Source: Bacillota bacterium (GTDB taxonomy: Bacteria > Bacillota > Clostridia > Christensenellales > Aristaeellaceae). Taken from it: a DNA stretch of 13,280 bases. The stretch spans positions 1 to 13,280 of the forward strand of contig JAGVSV010000034.1 of assembly GCA_019137115.1 (NCBI GenBank), in the 5' to 3' direction. The stretch's first letter is position 1. The number at the start of each line of letters is the position of its first letter. This document shows positions 6,517 through 13,280 of the stretch, piece after piece. The position numbers and the translations under genes are program-made. The notes under the pieces were generated by a model. That model ran no database searches. It worked only from the letters and a program-made list of their open reading frames with translations, and was not told the DNA's origin.

Positions 6517-7311
6517 CTACATCCCCAGCGCGTTTTTGATGTACTCCCGCGACACCTGGGCGGAGCGGAAGTTGCAGATCTCGGGGCGGTCCAGCTCCAC
6601 ACACAGCACGCCGTCATAACCGCCTTCCTTGAGCACGTTTACAAACCCGCGGAAGTCCACGGTGCCCAAGCCCAGGGCGTGGAAAAAGCCCATCTTGGCG
6701 CGGGCGTCGGCGGCGTCTTTGAACGCGGGGTCGACGTCCTTTAAGTGGATGAACGCAATGTCCGCGATCGTGGTGTGCGCGGTGTCAATGCAGAAAGACA
6801 CGTATTGCGGGTCGGTGTTTTCGGCGAAAAAGTCGATCTGGTCGCGGGTAAACACCAGCGTGCCGGCATGCGGGTGGAAGCACAGCGTGATGCCCAGCGA
6901 TTTGGCGTAGCGCCCGACTTCCTGGCTGATGTTGGCAATGTTGCGCACCGCCTCCTTGTCCAGCGGCCGGTCGTACGGCGCCTCCTTGTAGCCGCCGTGC
7001 TGGCAGTTGAACCACTCTCCGCCCACGGCGTGCAAAAAGTCCAGCTGCGCCTTGGCTTTGGGCACGTCCACCGCGGCATCCCCGGTAAAGTGGCCGTACA
7101 CGTTGACCAGCGGCAGGTTGTATTTGTCGCAGATGTCCTTGGCCACCTTGGGGTCGGGGAAATAATCCGCGATAAAAGCGAAGTTTTCCACGCAGTCATA
7201 GCCCAGATGGGCCACTTCCTTGACGGACTGTTCAAACAGCTCGTGGGCCAGCTCCTGGGTGGGGTTGGGGCCCAGACGCATCCAGGTCCAACAGGTATAG
7301 GCAATTTTCAT
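6517..7311 (-). CDS. Sugar phosphate isomerase/epimerase (xylose isomerase-like TIM barrel), apparently with an internal deletion
   Basis: 264 residues from ATG at 7311; GAAGGAGA lies 7 nt upstream, and the start is 13 nt after the stop of the dehydrogenase gene. Family features: MKIAYTCWTWM first strand, VENFAFIADY, NVYGHF, CFHPHAGT, FCIDTAH (D176, H179), FIHLKDVD (H189), and CVELDRP with E239 near the C-terminus. These Asp, His and Glu residues form the metal site in related isomerases and inosose-type epimerases. Relatives as I remember them carry roughly 15 more residues between IDTAH and the HLKD strand, covering a loop and a helix; here TTIAD joins straight to IAFIHL (residues 180-188, about 6748-6774). 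If so, a barrel helix is lost and activity is doubtful. Last gene of a four-gene operon; presumably acts on the same sugar or polyol as the dehydrogenase. Exact substrate unknown. Confidence 0.85.
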   Translation of the reverse strand: MKIAYTCWTWMRLGPNPTQELAHELFEQSVKEVAHLGYDCVENFAFIADYFPDPKVAKDICDKYNLPLVNVYGHFTGDAAVDVPKAKAQLDFLHAVGGEWFNCQHGGYKEAPYDRPLDKEAVRNIANISQEVGRYAKSLGITLCFHPHAGTLVFTRDQIDFFAENTDPQYVSFCIDTAHTTIADIAFIHLKDVDPAFKDAADARAKMGFFHALGLGTVDFRGFVNVLKEGGYDGVLCVELDRPEICNFRSAQVSREYIKNALGM

Positions 7312-7324
7312 ACAGCAGTCTCCT

Positions 7325-8521
7325 TCAGTCATCCAGCACGCCGCGCATGGGGTTGTTCTGCATGGGCGCGGTGCGTGTGTAGCGTGTATTGAGTTTGAGG
7401 TACTCGCCCTTTTTGCTGCTTTCGCCAATGCCGGTCATGATCTCCAGCACATGGTGCTGCTGGCGGTAGTTGCAGCGCGCCTCGCGGCCGACCTCAACGG
7501 CTTTGCACATGTCCGCCAGGCCCAGCGCGCGGCTGTTGTCGCGGTAGTCAAACAGCAGCGGCATGTCCCGGTAGCCAAAGAAGGGGTTGGTTTCCATGTT
7601 GAGCAGGGCGGGGTCGCCGGGCTTGGGCCGCTCCTGATCCTCCGGACGCAGCAGGCGAACCGGGCCGCCAAAGCCGTTGGGGTCGGGCACCAGCAGCGTG
7701 CCCTTGGTGCCGTACACCTCAAAACGCGCCCCGGCGCGCGGGCCGTAGAACACGTCAAAGGTGGTGATGATGGTGCCGATGGCGCCGGACGCAAAATGCA
7801 GCGTGCCGGTGACATGGGTGTCCACATCCACTGAGATCGTTTCGCCGTAATGGGGCTTGGAGGTGATCAGGCGCTCGTCAAAGGATTTTTTGGTGACGCC
7901 GGTCACGCCCTTGACCTCACCCATCAGCTGCAACAGCGCCGTGATGTAGTACGGGCCCATGTCCATCATCGGGCCGCCGCCGCGCTTGTAGTAGAACGCC
8001 GGGTCATGGTGCCAGGTTTCGTGCCCATGGCTGATCATGAAACACGCAGAGCCCACCACGTCGCCGATCATGCCGTCATCAATCAGCTTGCGGCAGGTCT
8101 GGATGCCGGCGCCCATGAAGGTGTCCGGCGCGCCGCCCATGTACAGGTTGTGCTTTTCGGCCAGCTTGACCAACTCGTCGCCTTCCTGCATGTCGGCGGC
8201 CAGCGGCTTTTCGGAGTACACATGCTTGCCGTGCATCAGGGCGTGCTTGGATACCTCATAGTGCTCATACGGCCGTGTCAAGTTGAGAATCACGTCCACA
8301 TCCGGGTCCTTGAACGCGTCAAACATGGTGGGGTAGACGCGCGGAATGTTGCAGTCAAAGCCCTTTTCCTTCTGCTCCCTGCAGAAGGCCACGCCCCGTT
8401 CCGCGCGCTCCGGGATCAGGTCGCACACGCCGACAAGGCGCACCTCCTTGAACACCTCGGTCAGGTTCTTCAGGTAGATCCCGCTGATGTCCCCCACGCC
8501 GATCATTGCCACATTAACCAT
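7325..8521 (-). CDS. Gfo/Idh/MocA family NAD(P)-dependent oxidoreductase
   Basis: 398 residues, normal for the family. ATG at 8521 has GGAGAGGAG 9 nt upstream. The N-terminal Rossmann fold has MIGVGDISGIY (residues 6-16) and an acidic residue after the second strand (VCDL). S103-EKP-L carries the lysine (K105) that is catalytic or structural in this family. The C-terminal domain has GGGPMMDMGPYY (181-192), with D187 and a tyrosine where other members have histidine; this form is common in one subgroup. Family members oxidise or reduce sugars, inositols and related polyols. It is the third gene of the operon, 51 nt after the BMP gene and 13 nt before the isomerase. The pair of dehydrogenase and TIM-barrel isomerase is a standard arrangement for inositol-like or rare sugar catabolism. 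The substrate cannot be named from sequence. Confidence 0.92.
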   Translation of the reverse strand: MVNVAMIGVGDISGIYLKNLTEVFKEVRLVGVCDLIPERAERGVAFCREQKEKGFDCNIPRVYPTMFDAFKDPDVDVILNLTRPYEHYEVSKHALMHGKHVYSEKPLAADMQEGDELVKLAEKHNLYMGGAPDTFMGAGIQTCRKLIDDGMIGDVVGSACFMISHGHETWHHDPAFYYKRGGGPMMDMGPYYITALLQLMGEVKGVTGVTKKSFDERLITSKPHYGETISVDVDTHVTGTLHFASGAIGTIITTFDVFYGPRAGARFEVYGTKGTLLVPDPNGFGGPVRLLRPEDQERPKPGDPALLNMETNPFFGYRDMPLLFDYRDNSRALGLADMCKAVEVGREARCNYRQQHHVLEIMTGIGESSKKGEYLKLNTRYTRTAPMQNNPMRGVLDD

Positions 8522-8572
8522 GCAAAACAGCTCCTCTCCAACATATTCCCAAGCGGCTGCCGCCGCAAAGCA

Positions 8573-10468
8573 TCAGATGATCCGGATAAAGTCCGCAATC
8601 CAGCCCATGTTCAGGGCTTCATAGGGCTTGGGGTCGGTGTGCGGCGGTATGCGCAGGTCGCCCGCCTGGTCGTACACCGGCCCGCGGAACGGGTTGAAGC
8701 GCCCCAATTCAATGCTGCTGCGCAGATACTGCAGCAGGTTGTGCGCCGTGGCGGGCAGGAAGTCGGTGGTGGTGAAGCGCAGCACGCCCGATCCCATCCC
8801 CCACCACAAGCCGGTCACGGTGGGGTCCTCCCGGTCGATCTGGCGCAGCATGTCCAGGCTGCCGTTGATGAAGCTGCGCACAATTTCGGTATAAAACCGG
8901 CCCCAGTCCCACGCCGGGGAGGCGAGGTACCGGCTGGGCGCGCCGTCCTTGTACAGGCGCAGCAGCAGCGAGAACGCCCCGTCGGGCAGGTCGGGCAGGT
9001 TCAGCCCCGGATAGTTGGGCACCAGCCCTACATCGGCGCCGTTCTGGACGGCCTGGCGGATGCCGTTTTCGCAGGTTTCAGGCTTGTTTCGGTCGACGTC
9101 CTTCCACACCAGCTGCACCTCCACCGTGGGGCGCACGCTGCGCGCGCCCAGGGCAAAGGCGTTGATGTCCGACGTGTGGCGGTTGTGCTCAATATAGGGC
9201 GTCACATAGGCCACCTTGCCGGTTTGGGTGGCCAGCGCCGCCGCCACGCCGCACAGGAACACGGGCTCATAGTACCGCCCGTAGTAGGTGTTGAGCCGGT
9301 AATCCTGCCGCACGCGCGAATAGGTCAGCACCAGGCACTCCGGATGCTCCAGCGAGAAACGCAGGGCTGCCGCGCTTAATTTGGTGGACGTCACCAGCAG
9401 CAGGTTGGCGCCGGATGCCTGTTCGGTCAGTTTCTCGTAGGCGGTGTCCACCGTCAGTTCATCCACAAACCCGCTGGTGACGCGGTCGCCGATGACTTCC
9501 TGCATGGCCAAACGGCCCTTTTCGTGCGCGCCAATCCAGTTGGTGTCGGTGCGGCCGGCCTCATAGGCGAACATGACCAGCGGCGCGCGCCGGGGGCTGA
9601 ACAAACGCTCCAGCAGGGAGGGCGGCGGCGCCTCATCGCCGGTTTCCAGCACCAGCTGGGGCTCGCTGGACGGGCTTTCGGTCAGGCGCAGCTGCGGCAC
9701 CAGCGACTTGATGCGCTCCTCCAGCACGCTGGCGGACGTATCGGTTATCAGGCCAAAGAGCTTCAGGTACTCCAGCAACGCGTCGCCCACCGGCAGCCGC
9801 CCGTCGGTGGCGGCGTATACTTCCTCAAACCGGATCATCATGGTGTTGAGGTTGCGCGGCTCGTTGCCCTCGTCAAACTTGGTCAGCAGCTTTTTCTCCA
9901 GCTCCAGCAGCTCCACATATTTTTCCGCCCTGGACATCTGGATGTTCTTGAACAGCCCCACGCGGTCATACTTGAGGAAGGCGTAGTACACCTTGGACAG
10001 CGGCTCGTCCTTGTCCAGCTGCGGCACCAGGCGCGTGATCTCGGCCCTTATGGACGGCGCGCCAAAGTATTTCAGCACGCTCACCCGCTTGTTGCCTTCC
10101 ACGACATAGTAGTTCCACAGGTATTCGTACACCTGGATCGCGTCGCGCAGGCCTTCCTGCATGTGGCTGGCGCACAGCAGAATCCATTTGGCGGAAAACT
10201 CGCTCCCTTCCGGGTGCAGCGGCAGGAAGCCGGCACTGAAGGAATACGCCCGCGACGACGTGTACGTGCCCACCACGCGGCGCAGCGGGATCTCCCGCTC
10301 CTGCTGTTTGACATAGGCCATGATCCGGCCCTGGCCGGTCAGCTCGTCCAGCACCAGCAGGTTGCCGCGCTGCTGGTGGGAGGTCAGTGTGTTGTATTCC
10401 TTCTGGCCCAAACGGTAGGCGCGCCCATACTCCAATCGCGCGTTGAGCATAGCGTTATTTTCTGCCAT
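8573..10468 (-). CDS. Cytoplasmic fusion of a ParB-like domain and a BMP/PnrA-type ligand-binding domain
   Basis: 631 residues from ATG 10468, with GGAGGG about 7 nt upstream; the start overlaps the end of the metallophosphoesterase gene by 14 nt. There is no signal peptide or lipobox, unlike normal BMP lipoproteins, so the protein should stay in the cytoplasm. Residues about 57-150 contain IPLRRVVGT and VVEGNKRVSVLKYFGA (122-137), the pattern of the ParB/sulfiredoxin-like fold. A helical part follows (155-260) and an acidic linker (262-290). From 295 the BMP/PnrA-like periplasmic-binding fold begins (APLVMFAYEAG, INAFALGARSVRPTVEVQLVW at 435-455, WDWGRFYTEIVRSFINGS). BMP domains bind nucleosides or related ligands. 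A ligand-sensing or regulatory role is therefore more likely than transport (inference). I remember similar fusion proteins in Clostridia, usually annotated only as BMP family substrate-binding proteins. Confidence 0.8.
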   Translation of the reverse strand: MAENNAMLNARLEYGRAYRLGQKEYNTLTSHQQRGNLLVLDELTGQGRIMAYVKQQEREIPLRRVVGTYTSSRAYSFSAGFLPLHPEGSEFSAKWILLCASHMQEGLRDAIQVYEYLWNYYVVEGNKRVSVLKYFGAPSIRAEITRLVPQLDKDEPLSKVYYAFLKYDRVGLFKNIQMSRAEKYVELLELEKKLLTKFDEGNEPRNLNTMMIRFEEVYAATDGRLPVGDALLEYLKLFGLITDTSASVLEERIKSLVPQLRLTESPSSEPQLVLETGDEAPPPSLLERLFSPRRAPLVMFAYEAGRTDTNWIGAHEKGRLAMQEVIGDRVTSGFVDELTVDTAYEKLTEQASGANLLLVTSTKLSAAALRFSLEHPECLVLTYSRVRQDYRLNTYYGRYYEPVFLCGVAAALATQTGKVAYVTPYIEHNRHTSDINAFALGARSVRPTVEVQLVWKDVDRNKPETCENGIRQAVQNGADVGLVPNYPGLNLPDLPDGAFSLLLRLYKDGAPSRYLASPAWDWGRFYTEIVRSFINGSLDMLRQIDREDPTVTGLWWGMGSGVLRFTTTDFLPATAHNLLQYLRSSIELGRFNPFRGPVYDQAGDLRIPPHTDPKPYEALNMGWIADFIRII

Positions 10469-11129
10469 TGCGAACCCTCCACTCATAGCGCATCTTGATG
10501 TAGGAAATCCTGCCGCGCTGGCGCTCGGGCACGGTGATGTCAACAATCTGGTAGCCGTACCCGTTGACGATGACGGTGTTGTCGTACTTTATGCGCTGTT
10601 TGGTCGGCCCATAGCTGGCGTGCATGTGCCCATGAAAATGAAACGATGGCCGAAACTGGTCCAGCAGCATCCGGTACGCCATGAACCCTTTGTGGAACGC
10701 GTCCTCGCCGTCGCCCAGCCCGGCCGCCGGCGTGTGGGTCACCAGCACGTCAAACCCGCCGTGGCGCGCGATCTCGGACATGCGGCCCGCCACCTGGCGC
10801 ACGACATCGGCTTCAGAATAATGAAAGGGCTTGGGGCTCTGGCTGTTGCAGCCCCCGAAGCCCACAAAGCGCACGCCTTTGATCACGTGCATGCTTTCGG
10901 TCAGGTCATCGCAGCCCTCCGGCGGGCGCGTGATGTATTTGGCGTCATGGTTGCCCGGCACATACAAAAGGGGCGCCGCGATCATGGTGGTCAAAAACGA
11001 CAGATAGCTCGCGTGCAGATCCCCGCAGGAGATGATCACATCGATGCCGGAGAACACCGTGCGGTCAAAGTGATCCCATATATAATCGCTTTCCTGATCC
11101 GCGACAATCAACGCCTTCACCGTGGGCAA
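10455..11129 (-). CDS. Calcineurin-like metallophosphoesterase
   Basis: 224 residues, first gene of the four-gene operon. The longest start is TTG 11129, only 3 nt after GGGGGGAG; GTG 11120 (giving MKALIVADQES) is 12 nt from it and fits the family N-terminus equally well, so the start is open. Metal-site motifs in order: D11-Q-E13 (usually DxH), C35-GD37-LH, GN60HD62, VTH132-TP and GH168MH170. The glutamate in the first motif is the one deviation from the standard set. The fold is the single-domain phosphodiesterase type, about the size of YfcE-like enzymes. The substrate is unknown. The 14-nt overlap with the BMP fusion gene implies translational coupling and a shared task, perhaps removing or making a small phosphorylated ligand sensed by that protein (inference). 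Cytoplasmic. Confidence 0.88.
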   Translation of the reverse strand: MPTVKALIVADQESDYIWDHFDRTVFSGIDVIISCGDLHASYLSFLTTMIAAPLLYVPGNHDAKYITRPPEGCDDLTESMHVIKGVRFVGFGGCNSQSPKPFHYSEADVVRQVAGRMSEIARHGGFDVLVTHTPAAGLGDGEDAFHKGFMAYRMLLDQFRPSFHFHGHMHASYGPTKQRIKYDNTVIVNGYGYQIVDITVPERQRGRISYIKMRYEWRVRNGRK

Positions 11130-11163
11130 ACGCTCCCCCCCTATAACCCGGTAGATGCCTTTA

Positions 11164-11192
11164 ATTATAGGCGGTTGCGGGGGTTATGTCCA
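11164..11192 (-). promoter_or_regulatory. Strong sigma-A promoter of the four-gene minus-strand operon
   Basis: Read on the minus strand, TGGACA (11187-11192) and perfect TATAAT (11164-11169) are spaced by 17 nt. The start point would be near 11157, giving a 5' leader of about 28 nt before the first gene. Confidence 0.85.
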
Positions 11193-11213
11193 TAGAATGG
11201 CGCGGTGACGGGA

Positions 11214-12632
11214 TTACTGCATGATATAGATCGGGTTGGAGATGGCCTGCGGCATGCCGCCGCGCCAGACCTCGGCGCGGACGAAGGAAGCGCCCTTTGT
11301 GTCCATGGACAGCGTAAAGCTGTCGCCCTCGGGCAGGTGGACGGCAGCGCCGGCTTGGGTGTAGACGCGGATTTCGCTGGCAGGCTTGAGGCCAGTGACC
11401 GTCAGCATCACCTGCTGGCCGTCGGCGTATTGGATAGTGTCGCCCATGATGGCGTCGCCGGATCCAAGGCTGATGATCGGCGCGTCCATGGAGACGCGGA
11501 TGCTGGTGTGCCCCTTACGCAGCGCGATCAGCACTGCCGCCTGCGTGCGCTCGGTTGCCAGCACCAGGTTGTGCAGCTGCTTTCCGGCATGGTCGCGGTG
11601 CGCGTCGGTGTTGGCGATGGCAATCAGCCTGCGGCCCTCAGTCAGCAGCTGCTGATAGTCCTCCAGCGTGGTCAGGGCGTCGGCGTTGACATTGCCGTTG
11701 ATGACTTCCAGCATGTCCACGTCCAGCTCGTAGCCATAGCGCGAGCCGTAGGGATCGGCGTTGGGGTGATCCAGCTGGATCAAGGCGCCCAGGCCTTTGA
11801 GGTAAACAAAGTACTCGGCCAGTTCGGCCTTGTTCATGTCAAACTTGCGCTGGAACTCCCTGATGCCAAACACATTGTAGTGCCCGGCGGACAGGGTCAG
11901 CTCATACCCCGGCAGCACCATCAGGGCGTCGGTGGACCAATCCTTGGGGTCGCGGCAGACCTGTTCGGGTGTGCCTTCCTGCACCACCTTGCCCTGATCC
12001 ATCAGCATGATGATGTCCGCCATGGACATGGCCTCGACCTGGTCGTGGGTGACGTATACAAACGTGGTGTTGAGCCGCCGGTGCAGCTCGATCAGTTCCA
12101 CGCGCATCGTGACGCGCAGCTTGGCGTCCAGGTTGGACAACGGCTCGTCCATCAGGAACACCTTGGGCTGCTTGACCATCGCGCGCGCAAGCGCCACGCG
12201 CTGGCGCTGGCCGCCGGACAGCGTGCCGTCGGTGTTCCCATAAATGTGCTGGAAGGGGGTCATCAGGTTGTCAAATGCAAAACCGGTCTTTTCGGCGTAG
12301 CGCATCCGGTCGGCCAGCAAGCCATCGTCAATCAGGCTGCCGACGATGGTGTTGCCGATGACCACGATGTGCACCTGCTCGCCGGCCTGGATCGCCAACT
12401 GGGTCTTGGTCAGGATTTCGTTGTAGTTGCCGATGTAGGTCTCCTCGACCACGATGTTCTTTCCCTTGCCCACGGTTGCGTTGAACGCATCCACGCTGGC
12501 TAAGACCACATCATAGTTGGCGCCGGAGCCGCGGGTATGCCAGAACTGAACAGTGATCGTTTCGGTCTGGGCGGTGGCAACGCCGGTCAGGGCCAGCATC
12601 ACGACCAACAGGGCAATCAGCGTACACTTCAA
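11214..12632 (-). pseudogene. Three-part in-frame fusion: binding-protein N-terminus, UgpC/MalK-like ATPase C-half, PHP/CehA phosphoesterase C-part
   Basis: 472 codons from TTG 12632 (AAGGAG 8 nt upstream) with no stop or frameshift. Residues 1-21 are a signal peptide ending ATA. Residues 22-137 are the start of an ABC substrate-binding protein of the sugar/glycerol-3-phosphate type (ITVQFWHTRGSG, then NEILTKTQLAIQAG, ending YGNTDGT). At 138 the text changes to a transport ATPase entered exactly at its signature: LSGGQ (138-142), Walker B VFLMDEP (158-164), D-loop SNLDA, H196; there is no Walker A. Near 224-232 it changes again to a PHP/CehA-type metallohydrolase: LPGYELTLSAGHYNVFGI, LDHPNA, NTDAHRD, but without the N-terminal HxH metal site. 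No part is complete, so the product is probably inactive. The order matches an operon of binding protein, permeases, ATPase and phosphodiesterase with about three deleted stretches. Junctions are near 12220-12235 and 11940-11965. Confidence 0.85.
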
Positions 12633-12785
12633 GGGTTCTACTCCTTTTTTGTGTCCCGTCCGCATTCCGTTTCGTTTGGTCCGCGGGACATCTACCAGTG
12701 GGAATGGTACAGGAAGCAATGGCTCTTTATTTGTGCGGCACGTAAAACCCCGGCAAAGTCTGGCTGCTTTTTTGTGGTTTGCCCC

Positions 12786-12814
12786 TTGCGTCGGCCATGC
12801 GATGCCGGTATAAT
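12786..12814 (+). promoter_or_regulatory. Promoter of the arsR/smtB-like metal efflux operon
   Basis: TTGCGT (12786-12791) and perfect TATAAT (12809-12814), 17-nt spacer. The start point is expected near 12821, at the left edge of the operator. Confidence 0.85.
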
Positions 12815-12820
12815 GAACGC

Positions 12821-12836
12821 ACATTCATATGAATGT
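12821..12836 (+). promoter_or_regulatory. ArsR/SmtB-type operator
   Basis: ACATTCATATGAATGT is a perfect 16-bp palindrome just downstream of the -10 box, covering the predicted start point. The ATTCA...TGAAT core is typical of ArsR/SmtB metal repressors. A repressor bound here would block initiation, which points to autoregulation of the downstream repressor and pump genes. Confidence 0.85.
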
Positions 12837-12862
12837 TCGATCATTTGAAAGGCGGGCAGGGC

Positions 12863-13147
12863 ATGGACAGCACGATGTTGCGCAAGGCATCCCGGATGCT
12901 CAAAACCATGGCCGATCCCACGCGGCTGCAGATCCTGGTGGTGCTGGGCGAGGGCGAAATCAGCGTGAAGAACCTGTGCGCGCGGCTTGGGATGGAGCAA
13001 TCTGCCGTCAGCCACCAGCTGGCGGTGCTTCGGCGCGAGCGGCTGATCACAAGCCGGAGGGACGGCAGAAACAGCCTGTACGCGCCCTGTGACCACCACA
13101 TCTATACGTTGATTGATCAGGTGCGCGAGCACGTGGAGGAACCATGA
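12863..13147 (+). CDS. ArsR/SmtB-family metal-responsive repressor (alpha-5 zinc type)
   Basis: 94 residues from ATG 12863. The upstream in-frame ATG 12833 lies inside the operator and has no RBS, while GAAAGGCGGG (12847-12856) suits 12863. The winged helix-turn-helix covers about residues 8-72: MADPTRLQIL, NLCARLGMEQSAVSHQLAVLR (recognition helix around 46-58) and the wing ITSRRDGRNSLY. The C-terminal helix has D77-x-H79-x10-H90-x-x-E93, exactly the alpha-5 metal motif of SmtB-type zinc sensors. The alpha-3 CxC site of arsenic/cadmium sensors is absent (only C39). It should therefore respond to zinc or a similar ion such as cobalt, releasing DNA when metal binds; the ion is inferred from the motif. 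The stop overlaps the pump gene's start (ATGA), so the two are co-translated. Confidence 0.95.
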   Translation: MDSTMLRKASRMLKTMADPTRLQILVVLGEGEISVKNLCARLGMEQSAVSHQLAVLRRERLITSRRDGRNSLYAPCDHHIYTLIDQVREHVEEP

Positions 13148-13280
13148 AACAGCTGACCTTATCCCGGTTGCACTGTGAGGACTGCTCGCAGGAACTCGTC
13201 GAGCACCTTTCCCGCGTTACTGGCCGCGACGGCTTTGCCTATGACGAGGACGGGCAGGTGCTCACCGTGCCGGAGGGCAC
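13144..13280 (+). CDS. Heavy-metal P-type ATPase, N-terminal HMA domain only (cut by window edge)
   Basis: The start ATG 13144 overlaps the repressor's TGA by 4 nt, with GGAGGA (13135-13140) 3 nt upstream. The visible 45 residues begin MKQLTLSRLHCEDCSQEL: C11-ED-C14 is the CxxC metal site of a heavy-metal-associated domain, in the LHCEDC variant seen at the front of CadA/ZntA-type pumps rather than the GMTCxxC of copper pumps. The rest of the gene, including the transport core, is outside the window, so the identity as a pump rests on this domain and on the adjacent SmtB-type regulator. A free-standing metal chaperone is the alternative. Expected function: zinc, cadmium or lead export across the membrane. 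Confidence 0.8.
   Translation, partial: MKQLTLSRLHCEDCSQELVEHLSRVTGRDGFAYDEDGQVLTVPEG

Noticed and set aside
7850..9379. Long plus-strand open frame opposite the dehydrogenase and BMP genes
   Set aside because: His/Gln/Val/Ala-rich shadow frame of two recognised minus-strand genes; it crosses their boundary and has no domain.
9524..10498. Plus-strand open frame opposite the BMP fusion gene
   Set aside because: Shadow of a conserved coding frame, with no recognisable family or start signal.
11205..12503. Plus-strand open frame opposite the triple fusion
   Set aside because: The minus strand carries clear binding-protein, ATPase and hydrolase motifs with signal peptide and RBS; the plus frame has none.
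12652..12690. Inverted repeat TGTCCCG...CGGGACA in the leader of the triple fusion
   Set aside because: Arms are 25 nt apart and short; could be chance in GC-rich DNA. No convincing minus-strand promoter was found in 12633-12785 either.
12833..12862. Earlier ATG start for the ArsR repressor
   Set aside because: It lies within the operator and only about 12 nt from the predicted transcription start, with no RBS.

Overview
The window looks like a chromosomal piece of a GC-rich, Gram-positive, anaerobic member of the Bacillota (Clostridia type), probably host- or sludge-associated. The basis is a complete threonine T-box in front of thrS, rubredoxin and clostridial-type ferredoxin genes, strong AGGAGG-like ribosome binding sites with frequent TTG/GTG starts, and SmtB-type metal control. 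The assignment below phylum is inference. No rRNA, tRNA, CRISPR array, insertion sequence or phage gene was seen.

Layout, left to right. (1) 1-1329 (+): 3' part of a SoxB/UshA-like metallophosphoesterase, cut by the window edge. (2) 1348-3592 (+): promoter, threonine T-box leader, thrS and its terminator. (3) 3623-5284 (+): a promoter and three-gene redox operon: MIF-like tautomerase, a protein with a rubredoxin site at each end, and a 2[4Fe-4S] ferredoxin. (4) 5385-6458 (+): a broken ABC exporter with an in-frame TAG in the membrane domain and no nucleotide-binding domain. (5) 11192 down to 6463 (-): a four-gene operon with a near-consensus promoter: metallophosphoesterase, a cytoplasmic ParB-like/BMP fusion, a Gfo/Idh/MocA dehydrogenase and a sugar isomerase/epimerase. 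(6) 12632-11214 (-): one open frame made of three gene remnants in series: the N-terminus of a sugar or glycerol-3-phosphate binding protein, the C-terminal half of a UgpC/MalK-like ATPase, and the C-terminal part of a PHP/CehA-type phosphoesterase. (7) 12786-13280 (+): promoter with a perfect 16-bp palindromic operator, a zinc-type ArsR/SmtB repressor, and the start of a heavy-metal P-type ATPase overlapping it by 4 nt.

How the genes work together. Region 3 reads as an electron-transfer or oxidative-stress module. Region 5 reads as sugar or polyol catabolism (isomerase plus dehydrogenase) joined to a possible ligand-sensing protein and a phosphoesterase. Region 7 is a self-regulated metal-efflux operon.

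The most unusual property is that three loci (exporter, isomerase, ugp-like operon) seem to carry deletions that each keep the reading frame. The ugp-like locus is the extreme case: what looks like a whole transporter-plus-hydrolase operon has collapsed into a single 472-codon frame with signal peptide, start and RBS intact. Whether this is real genome reduction, selection for fusion products or an assembly problem cannot be settled from the sequence alone.
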